Notes under the pieces: generated by a model
Database searches by the model: none
Seen by the model: the letters and a program-made list of their open reading frames with translations, nothing else
What the model was told of the DNA's origin: nothing
Program-made: the position numbers and the translations under genes
Assembly: GCA_947494705.1 (NCBI GenBank)
Contig: CANLVN010000001.1
Coordinates: 558,001 to 622,000, forward strand
Reading direction: 5' to 3'
DNA from: an uncultured Erythrobacter sp.
Lineage (GTDB): Bacteria > Pseudomonadota > Alphaproteobacteria > Sphingomonadales > Sphingomonadaceae
DNA: 64,000 bases
Shown here: in pieces, positions 43,304-52,574 of the stretch
Layout: each line of letters starts with the position of its first letter
Numbering within the stretch: the first letter of the stretch is position 1

Positions 43304-44665
43304 GTGAAACACGACCCCACTCTCGACGCCCGTTTTCCCGCTCCAAGTGGAGGAAACATCCGACAGAAAACCCAGATCGTCGTCGTCGGCGGTGGTGCCG
43401 GGGGCCTGGAACTCGTGCGCAAGCTGGGCGCAAAGTATGGTCGGCGCTCGCACGACATTATCCTTGTCGATCAGAACCTTTCGCACATCTGGAAGCCGCT
43501 TCTCCACGAGGTCGCGACCGGCTCGCTCGATGCCAATCTCGACGAAGTTGGTTATCGCGGGCACTGCGCGCGCTGGGGCTATCGCTACTTCCAGGGGCGG
43601 CTCGAAAGTATCGACCGCGAGGCCAAGACGATAAACCTCGCGCCGGTTCTCGACGAACTGGGTGAAGAAGTGATCGGCGGCCACATGATCCGTTACGACA
43701 TGCTGGTGCTGGCAGTCGGGTCGGTGTCGAACGATTTCGGCGTGCCGGGAGTGAAGGAACACTGCCTCTTTCTCGACAGCCGCAAACAAGCGGACCGTTT
43801 CCGCACACGGCTGCTCAACCATTGCCTGCGCGTGAGCCGTGCAATGATTGCCAATTCCGATGCTGACGCGCAGGTGAAGATCGGCATCGTCGGCGCAGGC
43901 GCGACAGGTGTCGAACTCGCCGCCGAGCTCTACAACGCGGCAGGGGCGCTGCGTTATTACGGGCTCGAAGTGTTCGACGAGAGCCGTCTCGACGTCTCCC
44001 TGATCGAGGCAGGGCCGCGCATCCTTCCGGCGCTGCCCGATCGCCTGTCGCAATCCGCGCGCGAGGAGCTGGTCGCGCTCGGCGTGGAAGTGCGTGAACA
44101 GGTGCAGATCGTGGAGGCGCGCCGCCGCTGTCTCGTCACCAGTGAGGGCGAAGAGATCGAGGCCGACTTGATGGTCTGGGCGGCAGGGGTCAAGGGCGCG
44201 GAGTTTCTCTCAACGCTGGGGCTGGAAGTCAGCCCGCGAAACCAGATCGTAGTCACCGACACACTGCAAAGCGTGACCGACCCCGACATATTTGCCCTGG
44301 GAGACTGCGCTTTCCTGACAGACAGCGACGGTAGGCCAATCCCGCCGCGCGCGCAGGCGGCGCACCAGATGGCCGATACGGTGTTCAAGAACTTGCAATT
44401 GTACCAGAAAGGTAAGGCGCTCAAGCCTTTCGTCTACGAGGATAACGGCTCGCTCATTTCGCTCAGCCGCTTTTCCACCCTTGGCAATCTGATGGGCAAC
44501 CTTGTCGGAGGGGCGATGGCGGTCGAGGGGCGGCTCGCGCGCTTCATCTATACCTCGCTTTACCGCCTGCACCTGATCGGAATTCACGGATGGCTGCGTG
44601 GCATGGGACTGATGCTGATCGGCAGGGTCAACCGAGTGGTGCGGCCCAAACTCAAGCTGCACTGA
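43304..44665 (+). CDS. ndh: Type II NADH dehydrogenase (NDH-2)
   Basis: The 453-residue flavoprotein would oxidise NADH and reduce quinone at the inner membrane without pumping protons. It has the N-terminal FAD motif VVVGGGAGGLELVRKLG, a second dinucleotide motif GIVGAGATGVELAAEL for NADH, AVGSVSNDFGVPGV, and the FAD-binding FALGDCAF. The C-terminal hydrophobic/amphipathic stretch (ARFIYTSLYRLHLIGIHGW) fits the membrane-anchoring end. It uses a GTG start. It is divergent from the ethylene-type kinase. Confidence 0.9.
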   Translation: MKHDPTLDARFPAPSGGNIRQKTQIVVVGGGAGGLELVRKLGAKYGRRSHDIILVDQNLSHIWKPLLHEVATGSLDANLDEVGYRGHCARWGYRYFQGRLESIDREAKTINLAPVLDELGEEVIGGHMIRYDMLVLAVGSVSNDFGVPGVKEHCLFLDSRKQADRFRTRLLNHCLRVSRAMIANSDADAQVKIGIVGAGATGVELAAELYNAAGALRYYGLEVFDESRLDVSLIEAGPRILPALPDRLSQSAREELVALGVEVREQVQIVEARRRCLVTSEGEEIEADLMVWAAGVKGAEFLSTLGLEVSPRNQIVVTDTLQSVTDPDIFALGDCAFLTDSDGRPIPPRAQAAHQMADTVFKNLQLYQKGKALKPFVYEDNGSLISLSRFSTLGNLMGNLVGGAMAVEGRLARFIYTSLYRLHLIGIHGWLRGMGLMLIGRVNRVVRPKLKLH

Positions 44666-44692
44666 GGCGAAGTCAGGCGCGCGTTGCGCGGC

Positions 44693-45139
44693 CTAGTCGA
44701 AACTGAAGCCAGCCGCTTCGGCTTCGGCAATAATCTGCGCGCCGGTCTTCATCGGGCTTTCCTGCGCGAGATCGTACCAGTCGGGTTTTTCATCGACGAA
44801 GATCTGCTGCTTGATTTCCATTCCCTCGGGTAAGTCGAACAGCCCGGCCAAGAAGGTTCGGTTTCCCGTCGGCAAGAAGACGTACCAAAGACACGATCCG
44901 CACTTCGAACAGAAGGCACGCTCGGCCCAGTCGCTCGATCGGTAGGCGGTGACATGCTCTTCGCCCTTCAGCGTAAACTCTTCGCTCTCCACGCCTGCAT
45001 ACATCGAACCAGTCCATTGTTGGCACATTGAGCAGTGGCAGACGTCGATATCGCGATGCGCGCGTTCGAGCGTGATCGCGACCGCACCGCACAGGCACTT
45101 GCCGCTCAAAGGCTCGGCAAGGCAGTCGACATCGCTCAA
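44693..45139 (-). CDS. GFA-family (glutathione-dependent formaldehyde-activating-like) protein
   Basis: The 148-residue zinc protein has the cysteine pattern of the family: GKCLCGAVAI, CHCSMCQQWTGS and FCSKCGSCLWY. Family members near the original Gfa bind glutathione, but most such proteins have no proven activity. The ATG overlaps the stop of the Lrp/AsnC gene (ATGA), so the two are one operon and the regulator may control it. Confidence 0.87.
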   Translation of the reverse strand: MSDVDCLAEPLSGKCLCGAVAITLERAHRDIDVCHCSMCQQWTGSMYAGVESEEFTLKGEEHVTAYRSSDWAERAFCSKCGSCLWYVFLPTGNRTFLAGLFDLPEGMEIKQQIFVDEKPDWYDLAQESPMKTGAQIIAEAEAAGFSFD

Positions 45140-45597
45140 AGCGGGACGCCGGGCTCGTGTTTCGAGGTACGAATGGTCAGCGATGTCTTGACGCTCGCAA
45201 CATTGGGCGCCGGCGTCAGCTTGCTGGTCAGGAATTCCTGAAAGCTCTGAAGGTCCTTGCTGACGATCTTGAGGATGAAGTCTATTTCACCGTTGAGCAT
45301 GTGGCATTCGCGCACTTCGGCGAGGTCGGCCATGTGCTCTTCGAATTCGCGCAGGGCCGATTCGGCCTGGCTCTTCAGGCTGACCATGGCGAAAACGGTG
45401 ATGGCAAAGCCCAGCTTGGAAGGGTCGAGGTCGGCGTGATAGCCGCGAATGACACCTTCTTCCTCAAGCCCCCTCACCCGCCGCAGGCACGGCGGTGCGG
45501 TCAGGCCGACGCGTTGCGCCAATTCGACATTGGTAACCCTGCCCTCGGCTTGCAGTTCGCTCAAAAGGCGGCGATCGATCTCGTCCAGGTTGGCCAT
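45136..45597 (-). CDS. Lrp/AsnC-family transcriptional regulator
   Basis: The 153-residue protein has an N-terminal winged HTH (IDRRLLSELQAEGRVTNVELAQRVGLTAPPCLRRVRGLE) and a C-terminal RAM domain (ITVFAMVSLKSQAESALREFEE, VRECHMLNGEIDFILKI). Such regulators respond to amino acids and bind as oligomers. It is co-transcribed with the GFA gene. The upstream 329-bp gap carries palindromes that could include its site. Confidence 0.92.
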   Translation of the reverse strand: MANLDEIDRRLLSELQAEGRVTNVELAQRVGLTAPPCLRRVRGLEEEGVIRGYHADLDPSKLGFAITVFAMVSLKSQAESALREFEEHMADLAEVRECHMLNGEIDFILKIVSKDLQSFQEFLTSKLTPAPNVASVKTSLTIRTSKHEPGVPL

Positions 45598-45926
45598 GGC
45601 GTGTCTTGGTAATCCCCTTTTTTGATTGCCTGCCTGAACAAGTCACTGCGTAAGCATTATCCGCTTCGTGCAAGAACAGGTCCAGAATGACACCCCCGGA
45701 ACTAATATAATTAGGTGTTACAGCAATTGTCCCGCTTTGCAACGCACACGATAGCGTTCCGTGACAATCGTGTGGCATGGCGTAGGGCACCTAGGGGTTG
45801 ATAAGTGTGCGACGGGCATACCCGATCTGCGCTGTGGCACCTATCGTGCCTGAAAGCGTAGTCGTGTGAGGCCGTCGGGCAAATTTCGCGCGGGATGCGC
45901 CGGTTGGAGCCCAGAAACGTTAGCCA
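45598..45926. other. Intergenic region with two inverted repeats
   Basis: This gap separates divergent lrp-type and histidine-kinase genes. It holds CTAAT-ata-ATTAG at 45702-45714, an AT-rich palindrome standing out in GC-rich DNA, and CACACGAT/ATCGTGTG at 45745-45752 and 45767-45774, an 8-bp inverted repeat with a 14-nt loop. Either could be a regulator site or part of a transcript structure. No convincing ORF or known RNA family was seen. Confidence 0.45.
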
Positions 45927-47717
45927 ATGTTCTTTGACGATCGCCTTGCAACTGTCCTGAGACAGCGCGCCAACAGCGATGCGATGCGCCGCACGCAGTT
46001 CAGACAGTTGCTCGACATCCTGGGCAGCGAGCGGCTCGGCGAGCCGAATGCGACGCGCGATCCTTCGCTGGTGGCTTCCGCGTGGCTGCGTCTGAGCGCG
46101 TTGGCCGAAGAGATCCCCGCCGCCGAGCGGTCGCGCATGATCCGCGAGCCCGGTTGGCGGTTTCGCAGTCCCGAACTCGCGGCGCATCTGGCCGATTTCG
46201 AGCCCGACGTCGCCTCTGCGGCCTTGAACCGGGCTCAACTGGCAAGCGAGGACTGGAGTGCCCTGATCCCGCGCCTTCCGGTGCGCGCTCGCGGTTTCCT
46301 GAGGCTGCGGCGCGATTTGCCGGTGGATGTAGAGCATTTGCTCGAACGGCTCGGCGTGCATGATCGGGGCCTGCCCTCGCCGCTCGTCCATGCGGAAGAT
46401 GCCGTGGATGCTCCGCTTGAGCTTACCGAACCGGCTCCGCAAGCCTCCGAGCCGCAGACCGACACGCCAGTTGAGCCGGTGCAGGAAGGGCGCAGCGAGA
46501 TTTCGGCCATCGTCGAGCGTATCGCCCAATTCAAGCGTGACCGCGAGCGCGCGCCAAAGCCAGCTGCGGACGAAGACCGGTCGCAAGGTGACAACGACAA
46601 TCCGCTGATGCCGCGCCTGCCGCTCGACGAAGGGCCGCTCCCGCGCGATCGCCGCGCGCAGGATTTCGGATTTGCAGCCGATACGGCCGGGCGGATTGAA
46701 TGGACCGATGCCGAAGTCGCGCGAATGGTGATTGGCACGCGCCTTTTCCCTTCGCGAAGACTCGGTGCGCTGACCGAGCAGGGCCCGCTCGCGCGTGCCT
46801 TCACCCGACGCCAGCCCATAGTCGCAGCCGCCACGAGCCTCGACGGAGCCGAGGCGATCGCGGGCGATTGGATCGTCGACGCCCAGCCGCGCTTTACAGA
46901 GGGCGGACACTTTTCAGGATATGTCGGGCGCTTTCGCCGCCCACCCGAAGCAGGTCCAGCCGGACCAAGCGCCGCGCAGCAGGAGGCCGACCGCATTCGA
47001 CAGCTGCTGCACGAATTGCGCACGCCGGTCACCGCGATCCAAGGCTATGCCGAGATCATCCAGCAACAATTATTTGGCACTGCCCCGCATGAATATCGCG
47101 GCCTCGCTGCCGCGATTGCCGCCGATGCAGCGCGCATCCTGGCCGGGTTCGACGAGCTTGACCGGCTGGCGCGCCTCGACACGGGCGCGCTCGAAATTGA
47201 TCCGGGTGCCACCGACATGGCGCGCTATGTGCGTGCAACCTGCCGCCAATTGGACCAGGTCCTGGGGCCGCGCCTCGCCGGGATCGAAGTGGGGGATGCG
47301 GCAAAGACCTCGGACAGCGAAAGCGGAGGCGAAGCGGTCTTCGTGGCAGTCGAGGCTGAGGATCTCGAGGCGCTGCTCTGGCGGCTGCTCGGCACGCTCG
47401 GCGGAGGCTGCGCATCGGGCGAAATCCTCGAAGTCACCATTGAGCCTGACGGCTCTCACGCACGCATGATCTGCGAATTGCCCGCGCAGCTGCTGGCCGA
47501 AGAGGACATCTTCACAGCCGAAGCGAGGCCCATCGGCAGCGCAATCAATGCCGGTTTCTTCGGAGCCGGTTTCGCGCTTCGCCTTGCCAGGGCCGAAGCG
47601 CGCGCGGCAGGCGGCGCGTTGATGCGCGATGACGAGCAGCTGGTGCTGACCCTGCCGTTGCTCGGCGCCGCGTCCAGCGCCGAGGATGCAGAGCTTGCGG
47701 CCGAAACCGACATTTGA
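45927..47717 (+). CDS. Sensor histidine kinase with degenerate ATP-binding domain
   Basis: The 596-residue protein has an N-terminal helical region (1-150) of unknown type, an acidic Pro-rich linker (155-240), a PAS-like stretch (about 248-338), and a HisKA helix with HELRTPVTAIQGYAEII, H362 being the phospho-acceptor. The ATPase-like part lacks the usual N-box asparagines (LLWRLLGTLGGG instead), and the glycine box is altered (GFFGAGFALRLARAEARAAGG). It has no membrane segment, so it is cytoplasmic. Kinase activity is doubtful; phosphatase or scaffold roles are possible. A deacetylase gene follows. Confidence 0.8.
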   Translation: MFFDDRLATVLRQRANSDAMRRTQFRQLLDILGSERLGEPNATRDPSLVASAWLRLSALAEEIPAAERSRMIREPGWRFRSPELAAHLADFEPDVASAALNRAQLASEDWSALIPRLPVRARGFLRLRRDLPVDVEHLLERLGVHDRGLPSPLVHAEDAVDAPLELTEPAPQASEPQTDTPVEPVQEGRSEISAIVERIAQFKRDRERAPKPAADEDRSQGDNDNPLMPRLPLDEGPLPRDRRAQDFGFAADTAGRIEWTDAEVARMVIGTRLFPSRRLGALTEQGPLARAFTRRQPIVAAATSLDGAEAIAGDWIVDAQPRFTEGGHFSGYVGRFRRPPEAGPAGPSAAQQEADRIRQLLHELRTPVTAIQGYAEIIQQQLFGTAPHEYRGLAAAIAADAARILAGFDELDRLARLDTGALEIDPGATDMARYVRATCRQLDQVLGPRLAGIEVGDAAKTSDSESGGEAVFVAVEAEDLEALLWRLLGTLGGGCASGEILEVTIEPDGSHARMICELPAQLLAEEDIFTAEARPIGSAINAGFFGAGFALRLARAEARAAGGALMRDDEQLVLTLPLLGAASSAEDAELAAETDI

Positions 47718-47814
47718 ACTCACCCTTGCGCCTCGGTTGTCCCGGGAAGTAAGGCAACGCTAACAGGTTGGCGCTAAGGCGCGAGTTCGGGCCGTTCAGG
47801 TTCCGTGGTCGAAG

Positions 47815-48858
47815 ATGAAGGGCAACCGGAAAACCATCATGGCAAGCCAGCCTAAAATTGCGTCGATGACGGTGCCTCCGCAGCCTGAAGATCAGTGCCA
47901 CTTCACCCCTGATTTCGGCCAGCGCGTCTTGCTTACCGTCGACACCGAGGAAGAGTTCGATTGGGGCGGCCCATTCTCGCGCGACAAGCATGGGCTCGAA
48001 CATGTCGCTGCGATCCCCCGATTTCAGACAACGTGTGAGAAGATGGGCGCACATCCGGTCTATCTCGTCGACTGGCCCATCGCCAATGACCCTGCAGCGG
48101 TCGAGATCATTGGCGATGCCGTAAAGCGTGGGAAGGCGGATATCGGCGTCCAGCTGCATCCATGGGTCAATCCGCCATTCGAAGAAGAAGTGACGGCGCG
48201 CAATTCCTATGCCGGAAACCTGCCGGGGGAGCTTGAAAAGGCGAAGTTCACCGCCTTGCGTGACCGCATCGCCGAAGCCTTCGGCACGGCCCCACAAATC
48301 TACCGTGCGGGCCGGTACGGACTTGGCTCCCACACCGCAGACATAATCAAGGCCAACGGGATTAAGCTCGACACCTCGGTGCGCTCCTTGTTCGATTACA
48401 GCGCACAAGGCGGCCCCGACTATTCCGACCACCCGCTTGCGCCGTACTGGGTCGACGAGACCCGGGACCTCCTCGAGCTGCCGGTTACGACCGTTTACTG
48501 GGGAGTGCTGCGCGAGCTGGGCAAACACCTTCATCGCGCGCAGCGGCATCTTCCGACCTTTTTCGCCGGCTTCTCCCGCTCCCGCCTGCTGGAACGCATT
48601 GCGCTGACACCCGAAGGGGTGACGTCGCAGGAGGCGATACGGGGCATCGACATCGCGCTCGACGACGGCCTGCCGCTGCTCGTGCTCTCGTTCCACAGCC
48701 CCACGCTTGCCCCGGGTTTCACGCCCTATGCAGATACCCAGGCCGACGTCGAGGCGTTGTATGAGTGGCTGGAGCAGGTTTACGCCTATCTGGATCAGCG
48801 CGGCGTTCGCACTGCGACGGTGGATGACGTGATCGCCGCGAGCAAACCAAAGCGCTGA
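47815..48858 (+). CDS. Polysaccharide deacetylase-family protein (WalW-like)
   Basis: The 347-residue protein has the NodB-homology pattern: VLLTVDTEEEFDWGG with the metal-binding acid pair, IGVQLHPWVNPPF with the conserved histidine, YRAGRYGLGSHT and LVLSFHSPTLAPG. It would remove acetyl or similar groups from a glycan. No signal peptide is visible, so it is probably cytoplasmic, as in polysaccharide-synthesis proteins. The start is uncertain (47815 or 47839). It is downstream of the degenerate kinase. Confidence 0.82.
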   Translation: MKGNRKTIMASQPKIASMTVPPQPEDQCHFTPDFGQRVLLTVDTEEEFDWGGPFSRDKHGLEHVAAIPRFQTTCEKMGAHPVYLVDWPIANDPAAVEIIGDAVKRGKADIGVQLHPWVNPPFEEEVTARNSYAGNLPGELEKAKFTALRDRIAEAFGTAPQIYRAGRYGLGSHTADIIKANGIKLDTSVRSLFDYSAQGGPDYSDHPLAPYWVDETRDLLELPVTTVYWGVLRELGKHLHRAQRHLPTFFAGFSRSRLLERIALTPEGVTSQEAIRGIDIALDDGLPLLVLSFHSPTLAPGFTPYADTQADVEALYEWLEQVYAYLDQRGVRTATVDDVIAASKPKR

Positions 48859-48906
48859 TGAGCGCTTGTCTAATCCCGGCTGGCGGTCTAGTCGCCGAAC
48901 CGGTTG

Positions 48907-48983
48907 GGGCCTGTAGCTCAGTTGGTTAGAGCTGGCCGCTCATAACGGCTAGGTCGCGGGTTCGAGTCCTGCCGGGCCCACCA
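48907..48983 (+). tRNA. tRNA with CAU anticodon, probably tRNA-Ile2
   Basis: The 77-nt cloverleaf has acceptor arms GGGCCTG/CGGGCCC, anticodon loop CTCATAA (anticodon CAT), T-arm GCGGGTTCGAGTCCTGC and encoded CCA. The acceptor stem resembles the alphaproteobacterial Ile2 tRNA, whose C34 is changed to lysidine, more than elongator tRNA-Met, but the latter cannot be excluded by eye. Confidence 0.9.
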
Positions 48984-49162
48984 TACCCCCAATTTTCGCA
49001 CAGACATTTTTCTCCGATCCGCGCGCTTCCAATCGGACGCGCCGGTGGATTTGCGGCTTTTCGCGTCCAGGCCGCGCCATACCGTATCGCCGAATCACTT
49101 TTGTATGCTATCACTCTCGCAAGTCTGCGAAGATACCGCAGATAGGAAAAGGGAGAATTTCG

Positions 49163-50788
49163 ATGTTTGCATTGCGCATTCGGACGGTCGCAGCAGGATT
49201 GCTGCTGGCTTCCACCACTGGCGTCTTCGCCCAGGACGGTTCGGTTCCGTCGGTCACAGACGTTGTCGAAACGACCAAGGGCAGTGTCCAGGGCTACGAG
49301 GATGACGGGATCGAGGCGTTCCTTGGCATTCCCTATGCCGCTGCGCCGATCGGAGAGTTGCGTTTCAAGCCGCCGCAGGCCGCAACCGAATGGGAAGGTA
49401 TCTACGATGCCACCTCGCTCGGTGCGCCTTGCATGCAGATGTATGCTGCCTCGGGCAGCCGGGTTTCTGATTTCACGCGCCAGATGCAGTCGATCTTCCC
49501 GACATCGGGCGAGGCAAAGATCGATAATGAGGATTGCCTGTTCCTAAACGTCTGGACGCCCGAGAGCGACGAGGGCGCTCGCCCGGTGATGGTATGGTTT
49601 CACGGTGGTGGCTATTCCTACGGTTCGGGCGGCTGGCCCGCCTATGACGGCCGCAACCTTGCCGAGAAGGGCGATGTCGTCGTCGTAACCGTCAACCACC
49701 GTCTCAACGCCTTCGGCTACACCCATTTCGCAGACGGCGGGGATGAGTTTGCAAGAAGTGGCAATGCGGGCAATCTCGATCTCGTCGCCTCGCTCGAATG
49801 GGTGCGCGACAATATCGCCGCCTTCGGAGGCGATCCGGACAACGTGACCATCATGGGCGAAAGCGGTGGCGGCTCCAAAGTAAGCCACATGCTCGCAACG
49901 CCCGCAGCCGACGGTCTTTTCGACAAGGCGGTCATTCAGTCCGGGCCCGGCGTAACCAGCGGAAAGCCGGAAGAAGCCGCCGACCTTTCAGCCGCGCTCA
50001 TGGAAAAGCTCGAAGTCACCAGCATTGCCGAATTACAGGCAGTGCCTGCCGAAACCCTTCTGAGTGCCGCGCGGGCCGTGGTAGCGGAGCGCTCCAGTTC
50101 GGGAGGCTTTGGCGGACCGAACTTCGGACCGATTGCTGACGGAGATGTCCTGCCGCGCGACCCGTTCCTTCCCGCTGCTCCCGAACAGTCGAAGGATGTT
50201 CCGATCATGATCGGCTGGAACAAGGACGAGATGACGCTCTTCGTCGGAGCCCAGCCCTGGTTCGGCCTCCTGAACGATGCCGCACTCGACCGGATGGCAC
50301 AGGGCATGGGCGGCGCATCTCCCGCGCTGGTCGCGGCCTATCGCGAGCTGGAACCGGAATACAGCGCTTCGCACATCGCGGCGCGGGCGATGGGTGCGCG
50401 GTTTGCCTATGGTTCCTACATCCTTGCCGATCAAAAGGCGCGGCAAGGCGGCGCTCCGGTCTATATGTACAGGCTCGATTGGGAAACGCCGGTCAATGGC
50501 GGAATGCTCAAGGCGCCGCACACGCTCGATATTCCCTTCATGTTCGACAATGTCGATGAAACACGGGTCTTCGTCGGCGCGGGCGAAGAGCCCGAGCGCC
50601 TGGCGGAAATGATGAGCGATGCGTGGATCAGCTTTGCAAAAACCGGCACGCCTTCAAGCGAGCTGCTTCCTGCATGGCCGGCCTATTCACCGGATCAGCG
50701 GCTGGTGATGAGCTTTGATATCGAGCCCGAAGTGCTGGATTATCCCGAAGGCGAAATGCGCGAAATCATGGCGGCAGCTCGGGATTAG
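49163..50788 (+). CDS. Type-B carboxylesterase, secreted
   Basis: The 541-residue protein has a Sec signal ending GVFAQ, GIPYAAAPIGELRF, NEDCLFLNVW, oxyanion HGGGYSYGSGG and elbow GESGGG with S234. The histidine is probably in LKAPHTLDIPFMFDN. GGGAGA precedes the ATG. It is the closest visible paralogue of the lipoprotein esterase at 32055 (similar C-terminus with FDIEPEVLDYP) although more than 15 kb away, between two tRNA genes. The substrate is unknown. Confidence 0.9.
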   Translation: MFALRIRTVAAGLLLASTTGVFAQDGSVPSVTDVVETTKGSVQGYEDDGIEAFLGIPYAAAPIGELRFKPPQAATEWEGIYDATSLGAPCMQMYAASGSRVSDFTRQMQSIFPTSGEAKIDNEDCLFLNVWTPESDEGARPVMVWFHGGGYSYGSGGWPAYDGRNLAEKGDVVVVTVNHRLNAFGYTHFADGGDEFARSGNAGNLDLVASLEWVRDNIAAFGGDPDNVTIMGESGGGSKVSHMLATPAADGLFDKAVIQSGPGVTSGKPEEAADLSAALMEKLEVTSIAELQAVPAETLLSAARAVVAERSSSGGFGGPNFGPIADGDVLPRDPFLPAAPEQSKDVPIMIGWNKDEMTLFVGAQPWFGLLNDAALDRMAQGMGGASPALVAAYRELEPEYSASHIAARAMGARFAYGSYILADQKARQGGAPVYMYRLDWETPVNGGMLKAPHTLDIPFMFDNVDETRVFVGAGEEPERLAEMMSDAWISFAKTGTPSSELLPAWPAYSPDQRLVMSFDIEPEVLDYPEGEMREIMAAARD

Positions 50789-50955
50789 CGGCGCACGCAA
50801 ATCACAGATCGACGCCGCCGCGATTGACTTGTGGCTCGAAGAAACTACGGCGGCAAATGTTCCGGCGAATTGATTCTTTCGGCGGACACCATTCGTGGTC
50901 GTGCGGCAATCGGCGAAAGCTCCGAGTGCCGCCACGGTCCCGGAAATCCTCAGGT

Positions 50956-51032
50956 CGGGGAGTGGCGCAGCCTGGTAGCGCACCTGTTTTGGGTACAGGG
51001 GGTCGCTGGTTCGAATCCAGTCTCCCCGACCA
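50956..51032 (+). tRNA. tRNA-Pro (UGG)
   Basis: The 77-nt cloverleaf has acceptor arms CGGGGAG/CTCCCCG, D-arm GCGC...GCGC, anticodon stem CCTGT/ACAGG with loop TTTGGGT (anticodon TGG), T-arm with GGTTCGAATCC and encoded CCA. It is clearly different from the GGG isoacceptor at 5680. Confidence 0.95.
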
Positions 51033-51059
51033 TTTGATTTCCGTGCGGGCCTGACGGCC

Positions 51060-52517
51060 CTATTCGCCCATGATCGCAGGCGCGCTGGGCACCGGGCCGC
51101 CGGTCTGGATCGAGCGGCTTTCGTTGGCGAGGATGCCGACCACCTGAGTCCACACCGCGACATTCTGGCGCAATTGCACCGGATCGATCTTGTCGAGCGT
51201 ATCGTCGGGCGTGTGGTGCAGGTCGAAATAGCGCGTGCCATCCTGCTGCAGGTCGATGATCGCACCGCCCTGGTCGCGCGAAATATTGATGTCCGCACCA
51301 CCGCTCGCAACATTGGTCGAATTGGCTACACCGAACCGCGCGACCGAAGCGGCGAGGCGGTTGTGCAGATCTTCATTCGTCTCGCGGAAATTGCTCTCGA
51401 AACGCCAGATGCGGTCTGCGCCGAAATCGCTTTCGAGGCCGACGCCGATCGGCTCATCGATATGGGCCTCTGAATAGGCGGTCGAGCCGAACAGCCCTAC
51501 TTCCTCTGCACCCGCGAACAGCACGCGAATGGTGCGCAGCGGCTGGCCGCTCTTGGCGACGTTTAGCGCGGCCGCTGCCACGATCCCGCAGCCTGCGCCA
51601 TCGTCGAATGCGCCCGGTGCGTTCCACCAACTATCGATATGGCAGGCGATCAGCACAGGCGGCAGGCCCGGATTGCGCCCGACGATCTCGCCCACGACGT
51701 TGCCGCTCGTCGTCGTGCCGAGGTCGCGCGGCGTAAGCGTCAACTTCATCGTGATCGGACGGCCATCGGCGCGTTCGAACATGCGCTCCAAATTCGCCGC
51801 ATCGGGCAGAGACAGCGCACCGGCAGGCGTCGGTACAGGACGTCCGACATCGGAGCCGCCCTCTGGTGTGCGGAAGGTCGTGCCGCCGACATGCGGGTTG
51901 CGGTGGTAGTCGGTGCCGACCGACTTGATGACGGTCGCGATCGCTCCGCGCTCCTTGGCGAGCTGCGCACCGACCCAGCGCGCCGGACCTGCAAAACCGT
52001 ATTGCGAGCCGTCCTGCGTCGGGGTCATCGAGTGCGAAATATAAGCGATCTTGCCATCAAGACTGCCTTCGGGCGCAGCGGCAAGCGCGGCTACATTCTC
52101 GAACAGCACGACCTCTGCCGTGATACCGTCAGGTCCGGTCGACGCGCTGCCACCCAGCGGCTGAATGACCATCGGCTGCGGAAACGGGCTGACGATCTCG
52201 GCGCGATGGGTCTCGCCGGGCACCCAGGTTTCCATCTCAAACGGCTCGTCCGCGACATTGTCGAAGCCGTGCTGCGTCAACCAAGCCATGGCCCATTTGC
52301 GCCCACGCGCTTCGGCTTCGGTCCCTGCCTGTCGCGGGCCGACCTCGGTGGTTATCCCCTCAACGAAGTCCCACGCGAACCGATCGTTTTCGAGCGCGTC
52401 GTCGGCAACAGCTTCGAGCGTCGAAGCTTCGTTGCTCCGCGATTCAGTGTGGGTTTCGGCTAAAAGCGGCGAGGCAGCGCAAAGGCATGCTGCAGTGAAA
52501 GTCAGTGTGTGCTTCAT
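51060..52517 (-). CDS. Secreted M28-family zinc metallopeptidase
   Basis: The 485-residue protein has a signal peptide (TFTAACLCAASPLLAE), an N-terminal region, a PA-like insert (about 120-240), and the M28 catalytic domain: CHIDSWWNAPGAFDDGAGC (zinc-ligand His and bridging Asp), AGAEEVGLFGS (catalytic Glu pair), ESDFGAD, and DLHHTPDDTLDKID with the last zinc histidine. Such enzymes are aminopeptidases or carboxypeptidases acting outside the cytoplasm. It ends near tRNA-Pro. Confidence 0.9.
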   Translation of the reverse strand: MKHTLTFTAACLCAASPLLAETHTESRSNEASTLEAVADDALENDRFAWDFVEGITTEVGPRQAGTEAEARGRKWAMAWLTQHGFDNVADEPFEMETWVPGETHRAEIVSPFPQPMVIQPLGGSASTGPDGITAEVVLFENVAALAAAPEGSLDGKIAYISHSMTPTQDGSQYGFAGPARWVGAQLAKERGAIATVIKSVGTDYHRNPHVGGTTFRTPEGGSDVGRPVPTPAGALSLPDAANLERMFERADGRPITMKLTLTPRDLGTTTSGNVVGEIVGRNPGLPPVLIACHIDSWWNAPGAFDDGAGCGIVAAAALNVAKSGQPLRTIRVLFAGAEEVGLFGSTAYSEAHIDEPIGVGLESDFGADRIWRFESNFRETNEDLHNRLAASVARFGVANSTNVASGGADINISRDQGGAIIDLQQDGTRYFDLHHTPDDTLDKIDPVQLRQNVAVWTQVVGILANESRSIQTGGPVPSAPAIMGE

Positions 52518-52574
52518 GATCCCCAGCGCTATCGGTGCCGGGTCAGCAAGTAAAGCTGCTTGGAGCCTGCGCTG

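Noticed and set aside
48907..48983. Calling this tRNA elongator or initiator tRNA-Met
   Set aside because: The CAU anticodon fits either, but the GGGCCTG/CGGGCCC acceptor stem resembles Ile2 more; initiator features (C-A mismatch at the acceptor end, GGG-CCC anticodon stem) are absent.
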